From positions 37,659 to 101,658 of the forward strand of contig NZ_FQWX01000006.1 in assembly GCF_900129815.1 (NCBI RefSeq): a stretch of 64,000 nt of DNA, read 5' to 3'. Under the pieces are notes generated by a model. It saw only the letters and a list, made by a program, of their open reading frames with translations, was not told the origin of the DNA and did not search any database. The translations under genes were made by a program, and so were the position numbers. This stretch comes from Asaccharospora irregularis DSM 2635 (GTDB taxonomy: Bacteria > Bacillota > Clostridia > Peptostreptococcales > Peptostreptococcaceae). Below, in pieces: positions 9,640 to 18,542 of this stretch. Each line of letters opens with the position of its first letter. The first letter of the stretch is position 1.

Positions 9640-10392
9640 ATGGATAGATTTTTCGTTGAAAAAAATAATATAAATCTAGAAAATAATACATGTATTATAG
9701 AAGGAGAAGATGTAAAACATATCTCAAAAGTATTAAGATGCAAAATTGGAGAAAAGCTTGAAATATGTGATAAAGAAAACGGTGAATATATAGCTGAAAT
9801 TATCGGTATAGACAAAAACACAGTGAATTTAAATATATTGGAAAAAGTAAATATAAATAGAGAATCCAATTTAAAAGTAAAATTATATCAGGGACTTCCT
9901 AAAGGCCCTAAAATGGAAATGATACTTCAAAAACTTACAGAAGTAGGAGTAGACGAAATAATATTAGTACAAACCAAAAGAAGTGTAGCAAAAGTAGATG
10001 ACAAAAAGGAAGACAAAAAATTTGAACGCTGGGAAAGAATAATATACGAGGCGGCAAAACAAAGTAAAAGAGGAAAAATTCCAAAATTAAGAGGGGTTTT
10101 GAGTTTCGATGAAGCTTTAGAGGATATGAGACATAATGATATGAATATATGCCCTTATGAAAACGAAAAAACGACCTCAATTAAAAAATCAATAAAGAAT
10201 GTAAGTATAAATAATATAGGTATATTCATAGGACCAGAGGGTGGCTTTGCAGAAGAAGAAATAGAAAAAGTTCAGCAAATTGGAGCTAATATAGTTTCAT
10301 TAGGTCATAGAATCCTAAGAACAGAGACAGCATCAGTTATCTCTACATCTATAGTATTGTATGAACTAAGTGACTTAGGAGGAGATGAATAA
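9640..10392 (+). CDS. rsmE: 16S rRNA (uracil1498-N3)-methyltransferase RsmE
   Basis: The product is a 250-residue SPOUT-class methyltransferase. The N-terminal PUA-like domain contains HISKVLRCKIGEKLEICD. The C-terminal trefoil-knot domain carries IGPEGGFAEEEIE and SLGHRILRTETA, the cofactor-binding knot motifs of RsmE. It modifies U1498 of 16S rRNA in the decoding region. It overlaps the start of mtaB by 8 nt, which points to translational coupling. Length is typical. Confidence 0.95.
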   Translation: MDRFFVEKNNINLENNTCIIEGEDVKHISKVLRCKIGEKLEICDKENGEYIAEIIGIDKNTVNLNILEKVNINRESNLKVKLYQGLPKGPKMEMILQKLTEVGVDEIILVQTKRSVAKVDDKKEDKKFERWERIIYEAAKQSKRGKIPKLRGVLSFDEALEDMRHNDMNICPYENEKTTSIKKSIKNVSINNIGIFIGPEGGFAEEEIEKVQQIGANIVSLGHRILRTETASVISTSIVLYELSDLGGDE

Positions 10393-11692
10393 AGTGAAAA
10401 AGGTAGCCTTTTACACTCTAGGATGTAAAGTAAATCAATATGAAACAGAAGCGATGCTTGAATTATTCGAAAAAGATGGATACGAGCAAGTAGATAGTGA
10501 AGAATACGCAGATGTCTATGTTATAAATACATGTACAGTAACACATATGAGTGATAGAAAATCACGTCAATATATAAGAAGGGTTAAGAGAAAAAACCCA
10601 GATGCAGTAATAGCAGTTGTAGGATGCTATTCACAAGTATCACCAGAAGAAATACTAGAAATAGAAGAAGTAAATCTAGTAATGGGAACTAACGATAGAA
10701 GAAAGATAGTAGAAGAAGTAAAAAAAATAGATGCAACAAAAAAAGCTAGTACAGTTGACGATATAATGAAAGTCAAAGCATTTGAAGAAATAGAAATAAG
10801 TCAAACCAATGGAAAAACAAGAGCATTTATGAAAATTCAGGATGGGTGCGATAGATATTGCACATACTGCATAATTCCATATGCTAGAGGAAGAGTTAGA
10901 AGTAGAGATTTAGATAGTATAATTTCAGAAGTTGAAAAATTAGTTGATAATGGATACAAGGAAGTCGTATTAACAGGTATACACATAGCATCATATGGAA
11001 AAGATTTAAGAGATAGTGAAATTAAATTACTAGATATAATAAAAGAAATAAACAAGGTAGAAGGAATAGAAAGAATAAGACTTAGTTCAGTAGAGCCAAT
11101 TTTATTTACAGACGAATTTGTAAGTGAAGTATCAAAAATGAAAAAAGTTTGTCCTCACTACCATTTATCTTTACAAAGTGGTTGTGATGAAACACTAAAG
11201 AGAATGAATAGAAGATACACAACACAGGAGTACAAGCAAATAGTTGATAGGCTAAGAGAAAATATACCTAATGTGGCAATAACTACAGATGTAATAGTAG
11301 GTTTTCCTGGGGAAACTAATGAAGAATTCCAAAAAACATATGAATTCTTAAAGGAGATAGAGCTTTCGCAAATGCATATATTTAAATATTCTCCAAGAAA
11401 AGGTACTCCAGCTGCTACTATGGAAAATCAAGTAGACCCTCAAATGAAACATTTTAGAAGTGAAAAACTTATAAATCTAGCCAAGGAAAACTTTAATAAA
11501 TTTACAAATAAATTTATAGGCCAAGATTTAGAAGTATTATTTGAACAAAATATAGGAAATAATAGATACGAGGGACTAACACCGAATTATATAAGAGTTG
11601 TTGTAGAAAGCGACAAAGATATAAGAGGAGAAATAAAAAAAGTAAAAATAAATGGAATAAAAGATGAATATGTAGAAGGAATTTTGGTGTAA
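10385..11692 (+). CDS. mtaB: tRNA t6A37 methylthiotransferase MtaB
   Basis: This 435-residue radical SAM methylthiotransferase converts t6A37 to ms2t6A37 in ANN-decoding tRNAs. The N-terminal UPF0004 domain supplies three cluster cysteines (TLGCKVNQYE, NTCTVTH, VVGCYSQ). The radical SAM CxxxCxxC motif is in DGCDRYCTYCIIPYARG. A TRAM domain closes the protein. It belongs to the MtaB (YqeV) branch rather than MiaB, judged by its place after rsmE. ATG at 10385 overlaps rsmE; a GTG at 10394 is an alternative start with little effect on the product. Confidence 0.95.
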   Translation: MNKVKKVAFYTLGCKVNQYETEAMLELFEKDGYEQVDSEEYADVYVINTCTVTHMSDRKSRQYIRRVKRKNPDAVIAVVGCYSQVSPEEILEIEEVNLVMGTNDRRKIVEEVKKIDATKKASTVDDIMKVKAFEEIEISQTNGKTRAFMKIQDGCDRYCTYCIIPYARGRVRSRDLDSIISEVEKLVDNGYKEVVLTGIHIASYGKDLRDSEIKLLDIIKEINKVEGIERIRLSSVEPILFTDEFVSEVSKMKKVCPHYHLSLQSGCDETLKRMNRRYTTQEYKQIVDRLRENIPNVAITTDVIVGFPGETNEEFQKTYEFLKEIELSQMHIFKYSPRKGTPAATMENQVDPQMKHFRSEKLINLAKENFNKFTNKFIGQDLEVLFEQNIGNNRYEGLTPNYIRVVVESDKDIRGEIKKVKINGIKDEYVEGILV

Positions 11693-11734
11693 TATGTAGA
11701 AATAAATACTTCTATGATAGAGGGGGTGTATTAA

Positions 11735-12103
11735 ATGAATTGTATATTCTGTAAAATAATAAATGGTGAGATACCATCTAATAAAGTATATGAAGATGAC
11801 AAGGTATTGGCATTTAATGACATAAATCCAGTTGCTCCATACCATATACTAGTTATACCAAAAAAACACTATGACAGCATAATAGATGTTCCAGAAGAAG
11901 ATATGGAGATCATAGGCTATATGCATAATGTCATAAATAAAATAGCTAAAGAACAAGGATTTGATAAGGCTGGGTTTAGAATTATCAATAACTGTGGAGA
12001 AGATGGTGGACAAGAAGTAAAACATATTCACTACCATGTTTTAGCAGGAAAGAAGCTTCCATTATATGAAGCACAACAAATATATGAAGCACAACAAAAA
12101 TAA
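11735..12103 (+). CDS. HIT family nucleotide hydrolase
   Basis: The product has 122 residues. It shows CIFCKIINGEIPSNKVYEDD at the N terminus (a Cys pair in the HINT branch) and the histidine triad HxHxH as VKHIHYHVLAG near residues 99-103. Proteins of the HinT group hydrolyse purine nucleoside phosphoramidates and aminoacyl-adenylates. AGAGGGGGTG precedes the ATG. It lies between mtaB and rpsU, a common clostridial position. The last residues repeat YEAQQ. Confidence 0.93.
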   Translation: MNCIFCKIINGEIPSNKVYEDDKVLAFNDINPVAPYHILVIPKKHYDSIIDVPEEDMEIIGYMHNVINKIAKEQGFDKAGFRIINNCGEDGGQEVKHIHYHVLAGKKLPLYEAQQIYEAQQK

Positions 12104-12142
12104 TTTTTAATTAAAAGTTAAGTTGCATATTGATAAAAATAC

Positions 12143-12171
12143 TTGATAAAAGTAAAAATTTAGTTTATAAT
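12143..12171 (+). promoter_or_regulatory. Promoter for rpsU
   Basis: TTGATA (12143-12148), a 17-bp spacer and TATAAT (12166-12171) form a near-consensus vegetative promoter about 90 bp before rpsU. Confidence 0.8.
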
Positions 12172-12261
12172 AAACAAAGTGTTAGGTTGTAATGCATATT
12201 ATGCAAAAGAACATAGTTACAGTCCCAGCATAATTGCGCTATCGGAGGGAGGGAAAAAGAA

Positions 12262-12441
12262 ATGTCAGAAGTAAGAGTAAGAGAGAATGAAACATTAGAC
12301 AGCGCTTTAAGAAGATTTAAGCGTCAATGTGCTATGTCTGGCATCATGTCAGAGGTTAGAAAAAGAGAGCACTATGATAAGCCAAGCGTTAAGCGTAAGA
12401 AAAAAGCTGAAGCAGCAAGAAGAAAAAACGCTAAAAAATAG
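12262..12441 (+). CDS. rpsU: 30S ribosomal protein S21
   Basis: This short gene (59 residues) encodes a protein starting [20 protein letters not shown] and ending in a Lys/Arg/Ala-rich tail ([14 protein letters not shown]), the standard S21 pattern. S21 binds the 30S platform and influences initiation. GGAGGGAGGG (12244-12253) precedes the ATG at 12262. The 90-base leader starts from a strong promoter. yqeY follows 26 nt later, the Bacillus rpsU-yqeY order. Confidence 0.97.
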   Translation: MSEVRVRENETLDSALRRFKRQCAMSGIMSEVRKREHYDKPSVKRKKKAEAARRKNAKK

Positions 12442-12467
12442 TAAAAAATAATAAAGAGGTGAGGGGA

Positions 12468-12911
12468 ATGTCCCTTAAAGCAAAGTTACAAGAAGATCTA
12501 AAATCTTCTATGAAAAACAAAGATACAGTCAAAAAATCTGTAGTAACTTTGATAAGAGCTTCAATCAAGCAGCATGAGGTAGATAACAGAGTTGAACTTG
12601 ATGATGATGCTATTATAGATATTATATCTAAGCAACTAAAGCAACGTAGAGATGCTTTAGACGAGTTCAAAAAAGCTGATAGAGAAGACTTAGTGAGTGA
12701 AACAGAAGCTGAAATCGAAGTTTTAAAAGAGTACCTACCTCAGCAATTAAGCGAAGAAGAATTAAATCAAATTGTAAAAGATACTATATCTGAAGTAGAA
12801 GCTACTTCAATGAAGGATATGGGAAAAATTATGTCAGCTATAAAACCTAAGATAAAAGGAAGAGCTGATGGAAAACTTGTAAATGAGTTAGTTAAGAAAA
12901 ACTTACAATAG
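12468..12911 (+). CDS. yqeY: GatB/YqeY domain protein
   Basis: The product has 147 residues. It is helical and shows the YqeY pattern LIRASIKQHEVDNR, EIEVLKEYLPQQLSEEEL and KDMGKIMSAIKPKIKGRADGK. The domain is related to the tail of GatB, the amidotransferase subunit that contacts tRNA; the exact cellular role of free YqeY is not settled. I chose the ATG at 12468 because AGAGGTGAGG directly precedes it; the upstream GTG at 12459 falls inside that binding site. It is cotranscribed with rpsU. Confidence 0.93.
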   Translation: MSLKAKLQEDLKSSMKNKDTVKKSVVTLIRASIKQHEVDNRVELDDDAIIDIISKQLKQRRDALDEFKKADREDLVSETEAEIEVLKEYLPQQLSEEELNQIVKDTISEVEATSMKDMGKIMSAIKPKIKGRADGKLVNELVKKNLQ

Positions 12912-12919
12912 ATTAATAC

Positions 12920-12948
12920 AGCCTAGAGAGAATTCTCTAGGCTTTTTA
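12920..12948 (+). terminator. Terminator of rpsU-yqeY
   Basis: AGCCTAGAGA (12920-12929) pairs with TCTCTAGGCT (12934-12943) around GAAT and is followed by TTTTA. Confidence 0.92.
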
Positions 12949-13028
12949 TAATATAAAAAAATGTATTCATAAAAATTCACCCTTGTACATATTTATGAAT
13001 TAAACAATAAGTTAAAGGGGGAAAAATT

Positions 13029-13526
13029 TTGATTATATCCATAAAAGAAGTCAAGAAATTTATTATATCGATATTTATACCGTTGGCGCTGGGTTTTTCT
13101 AGTAGTTTTCTAGCTGGGGCAATATCGGGCGGAGATATTTCTACATATTATTCTCAGCTAATAAAGCCGAGCTTTGCACCACCTAGTGCGGTTTTTGGTA
13201 TAGTCTGGACGATATTATACATACTAATGGGTATTTCTGCCTATAAAATTATGAGCAAAGGGTATGAACGACCTAAAGTTAGAGATGCTATGTTTTATTA
13301 TTGGTTACAATTGATTTTAAATTTCATATGGAGTATACTGTTCTTTGGATTTGATTTGAAATTTACAGCATTGATTGACTTAATTTTAATAATAATATTT
13401 GTTATAATTATGATTGTAAGATTTGCGAAAATAGATAAGAAAGCAGCCTATATGAACATACCATATCTAATTTGGCTGTTTTATGCATTAGTTTTAAACT
13501 ACCTAATCTGGATTATCAATAAATAA
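13029..13526 (+). CDS. tspO: TspO/MBR family membrane protein
   Basis: The product has 165 residues and five predicted membrane helices. The family motif runs through KPSFAPPSAVFGIVWTILYILMGISAY (residues about 45-71), and WSILFF and DKKAAYMNIPYLIWLFYALVLNY-type segments follow. TspO proteins bind tetrapyrroles and related ligands and have been linked to stress and porphyrin handling; the role here is open. The start is TTG at 13029, 8 nt after AAAGGGGG. It appears to be a single-gene unit between yqeY and hpf. Confidence 0.93.
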   Translation: MIISIKEVKKFIISIFIPLALGFSSSFLAGAISGGDISTYYSQLIKPSFAPPSAVFGIVWTILYILMGISAYKIMSKGYERPKVRDAMFYYWLQLILNFIWSILFFGFDLKFTALIDLILIIIFVIIMIVRFAKIDKKAAYMNIPYLIWLFYALVLNYLIWIINK

Positions 13527-13601
13527 CCCTCTACCTTTAATAATATCATAATAATGTTAAAATAAATAGACTGTTAAATGCTATTATTTTCCTATATAAT
13601 T

Positions 13602-13645
13602 ATATTAATTTAAATATAAGTTACAAGCTGTATTTAAATTAATAT
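13602..13645 (+). repeat. 15-bp perfect inverted repeat in the hpf leader
   Basis: ATATTAATTTAAATA (13602-13616) and TATTTAAATTAATAT (13631-13645) are perfect complements around a 14-base loop. No T-run follows and it lies 62 bases before the hpf start, so a leader hairpin or a protein-binding palindrome is more likely than a terminator. Confidence 0.75.
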
Positions 13646-13707
13646 CAATACTATTAATTTCATATATTTATATATTGTGGTTAATAGGCTTGAAGGGAGA
13701 GGTTATT

Positions 13708-14244
13708 ATGCAATTAATATTATCTGGGAAGCAGATTAGACTAACTGAAGGAATAAAAGGATACATAGATGAAAAGTTGAGTAGGTTAGAAAAATACCTT
13801 AATCCTGATTCAGAAGTTAAAGTTACAGTGAGCGCAAGAAAAGATAGACAAAAAGTAGAGGTAACTATAATACCTATAAGTGGTCCTATCATAAGAGCAG
13901 AGGAAGTTCAAGATGACTTATATACAGCTATAGATATGGTGTATGATAAATTGAACAGACAAATAGTTAGATATAAAGATAGAGTAAAAGATAGATCCCA
14001 AGGTGGAAAGAGTATAAGATTTGAAGGTATAGAACAAGACAACGAAGAAGTAAATGAAGAAACAGATATAGTTATAGAGAGAAGAAAGAAATTTAACGTA
14101 AAACCAATGAGTGAAGAAGAAGCAATTCTTCAAATGGAACTGATTGGACACGGGTTCTATATGTTTAGAAATCAAGACACAGATGAAATAAACTTAGTAT
14201 ATAAGAGAAGATCAGGCGGATACGGACTGATAGAACAAGAATAG
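13708..14244 (+). CDS. hpf: Ribosome hibernation promoting factor, long form
   Basis: The product has 178 residues. The N-terminal HPF/RaiA fold (about 1-105, MQLILSGKQIRLTEGIKGYI) occupies the 30S decoding centre. The C-terminal domain (about 120-178) with KRFNVKPMSEEEAILQMELI-like VKPMSEEEAILQMELIGHGF and NLVYKRRSGGYGLIE mediates 100S dimer formation in long HPFs. ATG at 13708 is preceded by GAAGGGAGAGG; an upstream in-frame TTG at 13675 would add 11 residues that do not belong to the family. The leader carries a large palindrome. Confidence 0.95.
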   Translation: MQLILSGKQIRLTEGIKGYIDEKLSRLEKYLNPDSEVKVTVSARKDRQKVEVTIIPISGPIIRAEEVQDDLYTAIDMVYDKLNRQIVRYKDRVKDRSQGGKSIRFEGIEQDNEEVNEETDIVIERRKKFNVKPMSEEEAILQMELIGHGFYMFRNQDTDEINLVYKRRSGGYGLIEQE

Positions 14245-14281
14245 ATACTACATTAAAATAATTTGAAAATAAAATATAACT

Positions 14282-14325
14282 AAAAAGGGAATGTATCCTC
14301 ACTCAGAGGTATACATTCCCTTTTT
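14282..14325. terminator. Bidirectional terminator between hpf and the convergent gene
   Basis: AAAAAGGGAATGTAT (14282-14296) pairs with ATACATTCCCTTTTT (14311-14325), with CCTC/GAGG closing the loop. A-tract and T-tract allow it to end transcription on both strands. Confidence 0.92.
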
Positions 14326-14346
14326 ATAATGCATAGAAATTTTTTA

Positions 14347-15318
14347 TTAGAACAATATAGACAATTCCTCTATATAAGATAGCACTGTATTTATAGTTAT
14401 AAAAAGACTTTTGCCTGGGCTAGGCTTTCCGAAATTATCTAAAAAATTATATTTAAACTTATAGCTTTCGGTAGAATCTTTATATGTTGATGTTATTAAA
14501 TAATTTTTATCCATAGAAAGAAAATTAAAAATATGTTCAAACTTTGATTTTAAGTAAGAGTTACAGAAATCAACCGCCTCCTCTTTTGATAGAGGTGTAG
14601 GGTTTAGGGATTCTGACTCTATATACTGGTAAATATTAAATATTTTTGCATTAAAATCATATATCCTAACCTTAAATATTCTGTCGTTAGATCTGAAATA
14701 GTACTGATAAAATTTATTGGCAGGATTTTTATCGAAAAACACCTCATATGATTCATCAGATATAATTTTTTCTATTAAATTAAAATCGAAAATAAATCCA
14801 ATACTCTCTATACACACTTGTCTATAGTACCTGGTATGAGTACTGTCTATTGGTTGAAATGATTCCTCGGGTAATGATTTGGTTAAAATATCGTGAAATT
14901 TAAATTGCTGAGAAATAGGAGTTCTAAATGAATGCCCGTATAATAAACAATAAATTGAAGAAAAAAATCCAAAATAACTATCGATTAGTCTATTTATTAC
15001 TTGAGAATAAGAAAAATAAAATGAAAAATTTCTCAAATCATAGAGGTAATCCAGTACATCAGAAATATATTTAAGCAATAAATTTATCTGCCTATCATGA
15101 TTTTTATCAATTTTTATTGATTTTGTATTACTAAGTACTAGCACATCTTTGTTCAAATTTTCATATAAATAACAGATAATTTTAATATTTTTTAAATTCT
15201 CAGACCTTATTTTAGGCAGGAACTTAAAATGATTATAGGAATTTGATTTCATTAATGCATTAAGTAGAAAGTCTATACATATACATTTTTGAACCAAATT
15301 CACAAAAGTATTTTTCAA
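14347..15318 (-). CDS. Uncharacterised protein (323 aa)
   Basis: I do not recognise this protein. It has no signal peptide or clear membrane helices, is rich in Phe, Tyr, Ile, Asn and Lys, and contains FYFSYSQVINRLIDSYFGFF and a C-terminal region LSKEEAVDFCNSYLKSKFEH followed by Tyr/Lys-rich strands. That last region loosely resembles the YcdB/PepSY-type pattern of a helix followed by beta strands, but the match is weak. The start is TTG, about 10 nt after AAAGGA on the minus strand. It is the only minus-strand gene between 1 and 27 kb, has its own convergent terminator with hpf, and separates the two housekeeping blocks, so it is probably an accessory insertion. Confidence 0.7.
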   Translation of the reverse strand: MKNTFVNLVQKCICIDFLLNALMKSNSYNHFKFLPKIRSENLKNIKIICYLYENLNKDVLVLSNTKSIKIDKNHDRQINLLLKYISDVLDYLYDLRNFSFYFSYSQVINRLIDSYFGFFSSIYCLLYGHSFRTPISQQFKFHDILTKSLPEESFQPIDSTHTRYYRQVCIESIGFIFDFNLIEKIISDESYEVFFDKNPANKFYQYYFRSNDRIFKVRIYDFNAKIFNIYQYIESESLNPTPLSKEEAVDFCNSYLKSKFEHIFNFLSMDKNYLITSTYKDSTESYKFKYNFLDNFGKPSPGKSLFITINTVLSYIEELSILF

Positions 15319-15469
15319 GTGAGATCATCCTTTCAAATAGAGTTTTACGAAATATTATATAAGCATTTTATTCTAAATGCATAAATAAGTTTCCGTTTAT
15401 ACAAGCTAAATCACTAAAACAGTAATTTAAGAAAAATAAGAACATAAAATATAACAAGGAGGTATGTAT

Positions 15470-15706
15470 ATGTTAGATATATCAGCAGATTTACAGGTAA
15501 ACCAGCCTACTGTCACACTTATAGGGAATGAGTTTATTAGCATAGAAAATTATTTGTCTGTATTAGCATATGATGTTGTTTTGATAAAAGTGAAAACAAA
15601 ACTAAATACAGTAAAAATATGTGGAGATAAACTTTCAATAAAATATATAACTGATAGCGATATAGGGATAAAAGGAATTATACATAGTGTGGAATATATA
15701 GATTAG
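15470..15706 (+). CDS. yqfC: YqfC-like sporulation protein
   Basis: The product has 78 residues. It belongs to the YabP/YqfC family (PTVTLIGNEFISIENYLSVLAYD followed by KLSIKYITDSDIGIKGII). In Bacillus yqfC is a mother-cell sporulation gene of the sigma-E regulon paired with yqfD. I chose the ATG at 15470, 7 nt after AAGGAGG (15457-15463); the in-frame ATG at 15464 abuts that site. It is 12 nt before yqfD. Its presence supports a spore-forming host. Confidence 0.88.
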   Translation: MLDISADLQVNQPTVTLIGNEFISIENYLSVLAYDVVLIKVKTKLNTVKICGDKLSIKYITDSDIGIKGIIHSVEYID

Positions 15707-15718
15707 GAGGAGGTACAT

Positions 15719-17017
15719 TTGATAAGTTATATAAGGGGTTACTACGTTATCCTTGTAGAAGGTATTGGCATAGAACAATTTATAAATCACCTTATAAAAA
15801 ACGGGATAGATGTTTATAATGTAACTAAAATAAACAATTCTAAGATGCAATTTTGTATAGACAGAAAGGATCTTAAGAGACTAAAGAGTGTCTATAGAGG
15901 AAATAAATTTGAAATCACAGTCAAGCAAAAAACTGGAATACCGTTTGTCTTAAAAAGAATATACAAGCATAAGGGAATGTGGATATGCGCAGTTATTTCC
16001 TTAATGTTACTTATGACAATGTCACAATTTGTGACAGATATATACATACAATCTCCAGAAGGAATAAAAAAAGAAGAACTTAGAAAAGAGTTATACTCAG
16101 TAGGACTAAAGCCAGGGGTTTATAAAAAGGATATAGACAGAAAAGAAATTAGAGACTATATAATGTCAAAATTTGATGAGGTAGCATATGTATCCATAAA
16201 CGTAAAAGGGACTAATATTTTTGTTACTATAACCAAGAAAGCAGAAACCCTAAAATCTAGCGAAGAATCTAATTATTGTAATATAATAGCTACAAAAAAT
16301 GGTATAATAGAAAAGGTAATTCCAAGAAGTGGAAATCAAGTTGTGGAAAAAGGAGATATAATTCAAAAGGGAGATGTTCTTCTAAATGGGTCCAATACAA
16401 AGGCAATACCAGAGGTATGGGCAAGTACCTTTTATGAGTGCAAAAAAAGTGCAAATTACATAGACACTAAAAAAGAGAAAACAGGAGAAAGTAAAAAAAT
16501 ATATACCATAAGTTTCTACGATAAAAACTTTACAATAAGGAGAAACATAAAGTATAAAGACTATATTATTGAAAATAAAAATCGCAAAGTCTCATTTGGT
16601 AATTATACTTTCCCGGTTCAGGTGAAGGAGAGCACTTTTTATGAGACAAAAAATATAAAAATAAAAAAGGATAGAGAACAACTCAAAAAAGAACTATCAA
16701 AAAAGGTTTTAAAAGAATTAGAATATACTATACCTCCTTCTGCAAGAATAATAGATGTAAAACATGACTACAAAGTTAATAAAAATATGTTAGAATATTT
16801 AATAACAGTACAAACTAGCGAAAATATAGCCAAGGTTTATCCATTAAGTAAATCAGAGGCAGAACAAATAATAATTGAACAACAAAAAAAATCAGAAGAG
16901 GAAGAAATGCCATCTAATCCTGAAAAAAGACCTATAAATGACATAAGAAACGATTTTGAGGATAAAAATAAAGATAAGGACAAAGAAGACAAAAAAGATG
17001 ATAAGTCTCAAAATTAG
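15719..17017 (+). CDS. yqfD: Sporulation protein YqfD
   Basis: The product has 432 residues. An N-terminal soluble domain (YYVILVEGIGIEQFINHLI) is followed by one membrane helix around residues 88-105 (GMWICAVISLMLLMTMSQF) and a large extracytoplasmic part with EVAYVSINVKGT and a WAST motif. It ends in a Lys/Asp/Glu-rich tail (EDKNKDKDKEDKKDD). In Bacillus YqfD is required for efficient sporulation; its mechanism is unknown. The start is TTG at 15719, 6 nt after AGGAGGAGG. Confidence 0.92.
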   Translation: MISYIRGYYVILVEGIGIEQFINHLIKNGIDVYNVTKINNSKMQFCIDRKDLKRLKSVYRGNKFEITVKQKTGIPFVLKRIYKHKGMWICAVISLMLLMTMSQFVTDIYIQSPEGIKKEELRKELYSVGLKPGVYKKDIDRKEIRDYIMSKFDEVAYVSINVKGTNIFVTITKKAETLKSSEESNYCNIIATKNGIIEKVIPRSGNQVVEKGDIIQKGDVLLNGSNTKAIPEVWASTFYECKKSANYIDTKKEKTGESKKIYTISFYDKNFTIRRNIKYKDYIIENKNRKVSFGNYTFPVQVKESTFYETKNIKIKKDREQLKKELSKKVLKELEYTIPPSARIIDVKHDYKVNKNMLEYLITVQTSENIAKVYPLSKSEAEQIIIEQQKKSEEEEMPSNPEKRPINDIRNDFEDKNKDKDKEDKKDDKSQN

Positions 17018-17047
17018 AGTTGTAAAACCTAAGGAGGAAAATTAAAG

Positions 17048-18067
17048 TTGATAATTCAAAAAAAATTTATAATATCAGAACCTAAGTTTGAAAGAGAGTT
17101 ATTTGGAAATTTTGATGAAAATGTCAAGTTAATAGAAGAAACATTAAATATAGATGTAATACTAAGAGAAGGTAATATTGTTTTGATGGGAGAAGAAAAA
17201 AACGTTGACTCTGCACTTAAGCTGATGAATGAGTTACATCAAACAGTTTTAAATGGAAAGAGTTTAGACAAACAAAGTATATCTTATTCCCTATCTTTAC
17301 TTCTTGAGGGAAGCGAGCAAAAGATAAAAGAGTTGGAGGATACGATTGTAATCACCCAAAAAGGAAAGGCTGTTCAACCTAAAACTCTAGGTCAAAAAGA
17401 ATATATAAACCTTATAAAAAATAATGATATAACATTTGGAATTGGTCCTGCAGGTACAGGAAAGACATATCTAGCAGTTGCAATGGCAGTCAAAGCATTT
17501 AAAAGGGATGAGGTAAGTAGAATAATACTTACTAGACCAGCAGTAGAAGCGGGAGAGAGTCTAGGGTTCTTACCAGGTGATTTAAAAGATAAAGTAGACC
17601 CATATTTAAGACCTCTATACGATGCCTTATTTGAAATGCTAGGTCCAGATAAGTTTAATAAATATTTAGAAAGAGGTACAATAGAAGTAGCACCTCTTGC
17701 ATTTATGAGAGGGAGAACTCTAGATAATGCATTTATAATACTGGATGAAGCTCAAAATACAACTCCAGAACAAATGAAGATGTTCTTGACTAGACTAGGA
17801 TTTGGATCCAAAGCTGTAGTAACTGGAGATATAACACAAACAGACCTGCCAGACAAAAGAAAAAGCGGTCTTGTTCAAGCTACAGAGATTCTTAAGTCAG
17901 TAGAAGGAATAGGAACAATGATACTAACTGAAAGAGATGTTGTTAGACACGAGCTAGTCCAAAGAATAATAAGAGCTTACGAAAAATTTGATAAAAAAGA
18001 AGAATTTAAAAAAGTACAAAAACAAGAGAAAAAACAAGATAGAAAATATCAACAATATAAAAAGTAG
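17048..18067 (+). CDS. phoH: PhoH-like ATPase (YbeZ type)
   Basis: The product has 339 residues. An N-terminal KH-like region is followed by the PhoH ATPase domain, with Walker A FGIGPAGTGKTYLAVAMA, ILTRPAVEAGESLGFLPGD and the Walker B region FIILDEAQNTTPEQM. Members act with YbeY in rRNA maturation and RNA turnover, which fits the position directly before ybeY (11 nt gap). The start is TTG at 17048 after AAGGAGG. The tail is Lys/Gln rich. Confidence 0.95.
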   Translation: MIIQKKFIISEPKFERELFGNFDENVKLIEETLNIDVILREGNIVLMGEEKNVDSALKLMNELHQTVLNGKSLDKQSISYSLSLLLEGSEQKIKELEDTIVITQKGKAVQPKTLGQKEYINLIKNNDITFGIGPAGTGKTYLAVAMAVKAFKRDEVSRIILTRPAVEAGESLGFLPGDLKDKVDPYLRPLYDALFEMLGPDKFNKYLERGTIEVAPLAFMRGRTLDNAFIILDEAQNTTPEQMKMFLTRLGFGSKAVVTGDITQTDLPDKRKSGLVQATEILKSVEGIGTMILTERDVVRHELVQRIIRAYEKFDKKEEFKKVQKQEKKQDRKYQQYKK

Positions 18068-18078
18068 GTGTAATAGAT

Positions 18079-18537
18079 ATGGAAATTATATTAGACGATA
18101 GACAAGACAAAATAAGTGTAAGTGAGGAACTAATAGATAAAATAAAGGACATAATACTTGAATGTTTAGACTACGAGGGATATGACTATAGCTACGAGGT
18201 AAGTTTGTCTTTTGTAGACAACAAAGAAATCCAAGAATTAAATAGAGAGTTTAGAGGTATAGATAGGGCAACTGATGTTTTATCATTTCCTCTTTTAACT
18301 GATGAATTTGATATAGAACTAGAAGAAGAATCTCTTGGAGATATAGTAATATCTCTTGAAAGGGCTTTAGAACAAAGTTTAGAGTATGACCATAGCTTTG
18401 AGAGAGAAGTATGTTTTTTAGTATGCCATAGTATGTTCCATCTTTTGGGGTATGATCATGATACAGATGAAAATACAAAAGAGATGAGAGAGAAAGAGGA
18501 ATATATACTAAATAAGTTAAACATAACAAGGGAGTAA
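18079..18537 (+). CDS. ybeY: Endoribonuclease YbeY
   Basis: This 152-residue metalloprotein has the UPF0054 zinc motif H-x3-H-x5-H in CHSMFHLLGYDHDTDE and the upstream RATDVLSFPL. YbeY takes part in 16S rRNA 3'-end maturation and ribosome quality control. It sits between phoH and dgkA. The gene for the 7TM-HD phosphodiesterase PgpH (yqfF), which lies between phoH and ybeY in Bacillus, is absent here. Confidence 0.96.
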   Translation: MEIILDDRQDKISVSEELIDKIKDIILECLDYEGYDYSYEVSLSFVDNKEIQELNREFRGIDRATDVLSFPLLTDEFDIELEEESLGDIVISLERALEQSLEYDHSFEREVCFLVCHSMFHLLGYDHDTDENTKEMREKEEYILNKLNITRE

Positions 18538-18542
18538 GTTTT

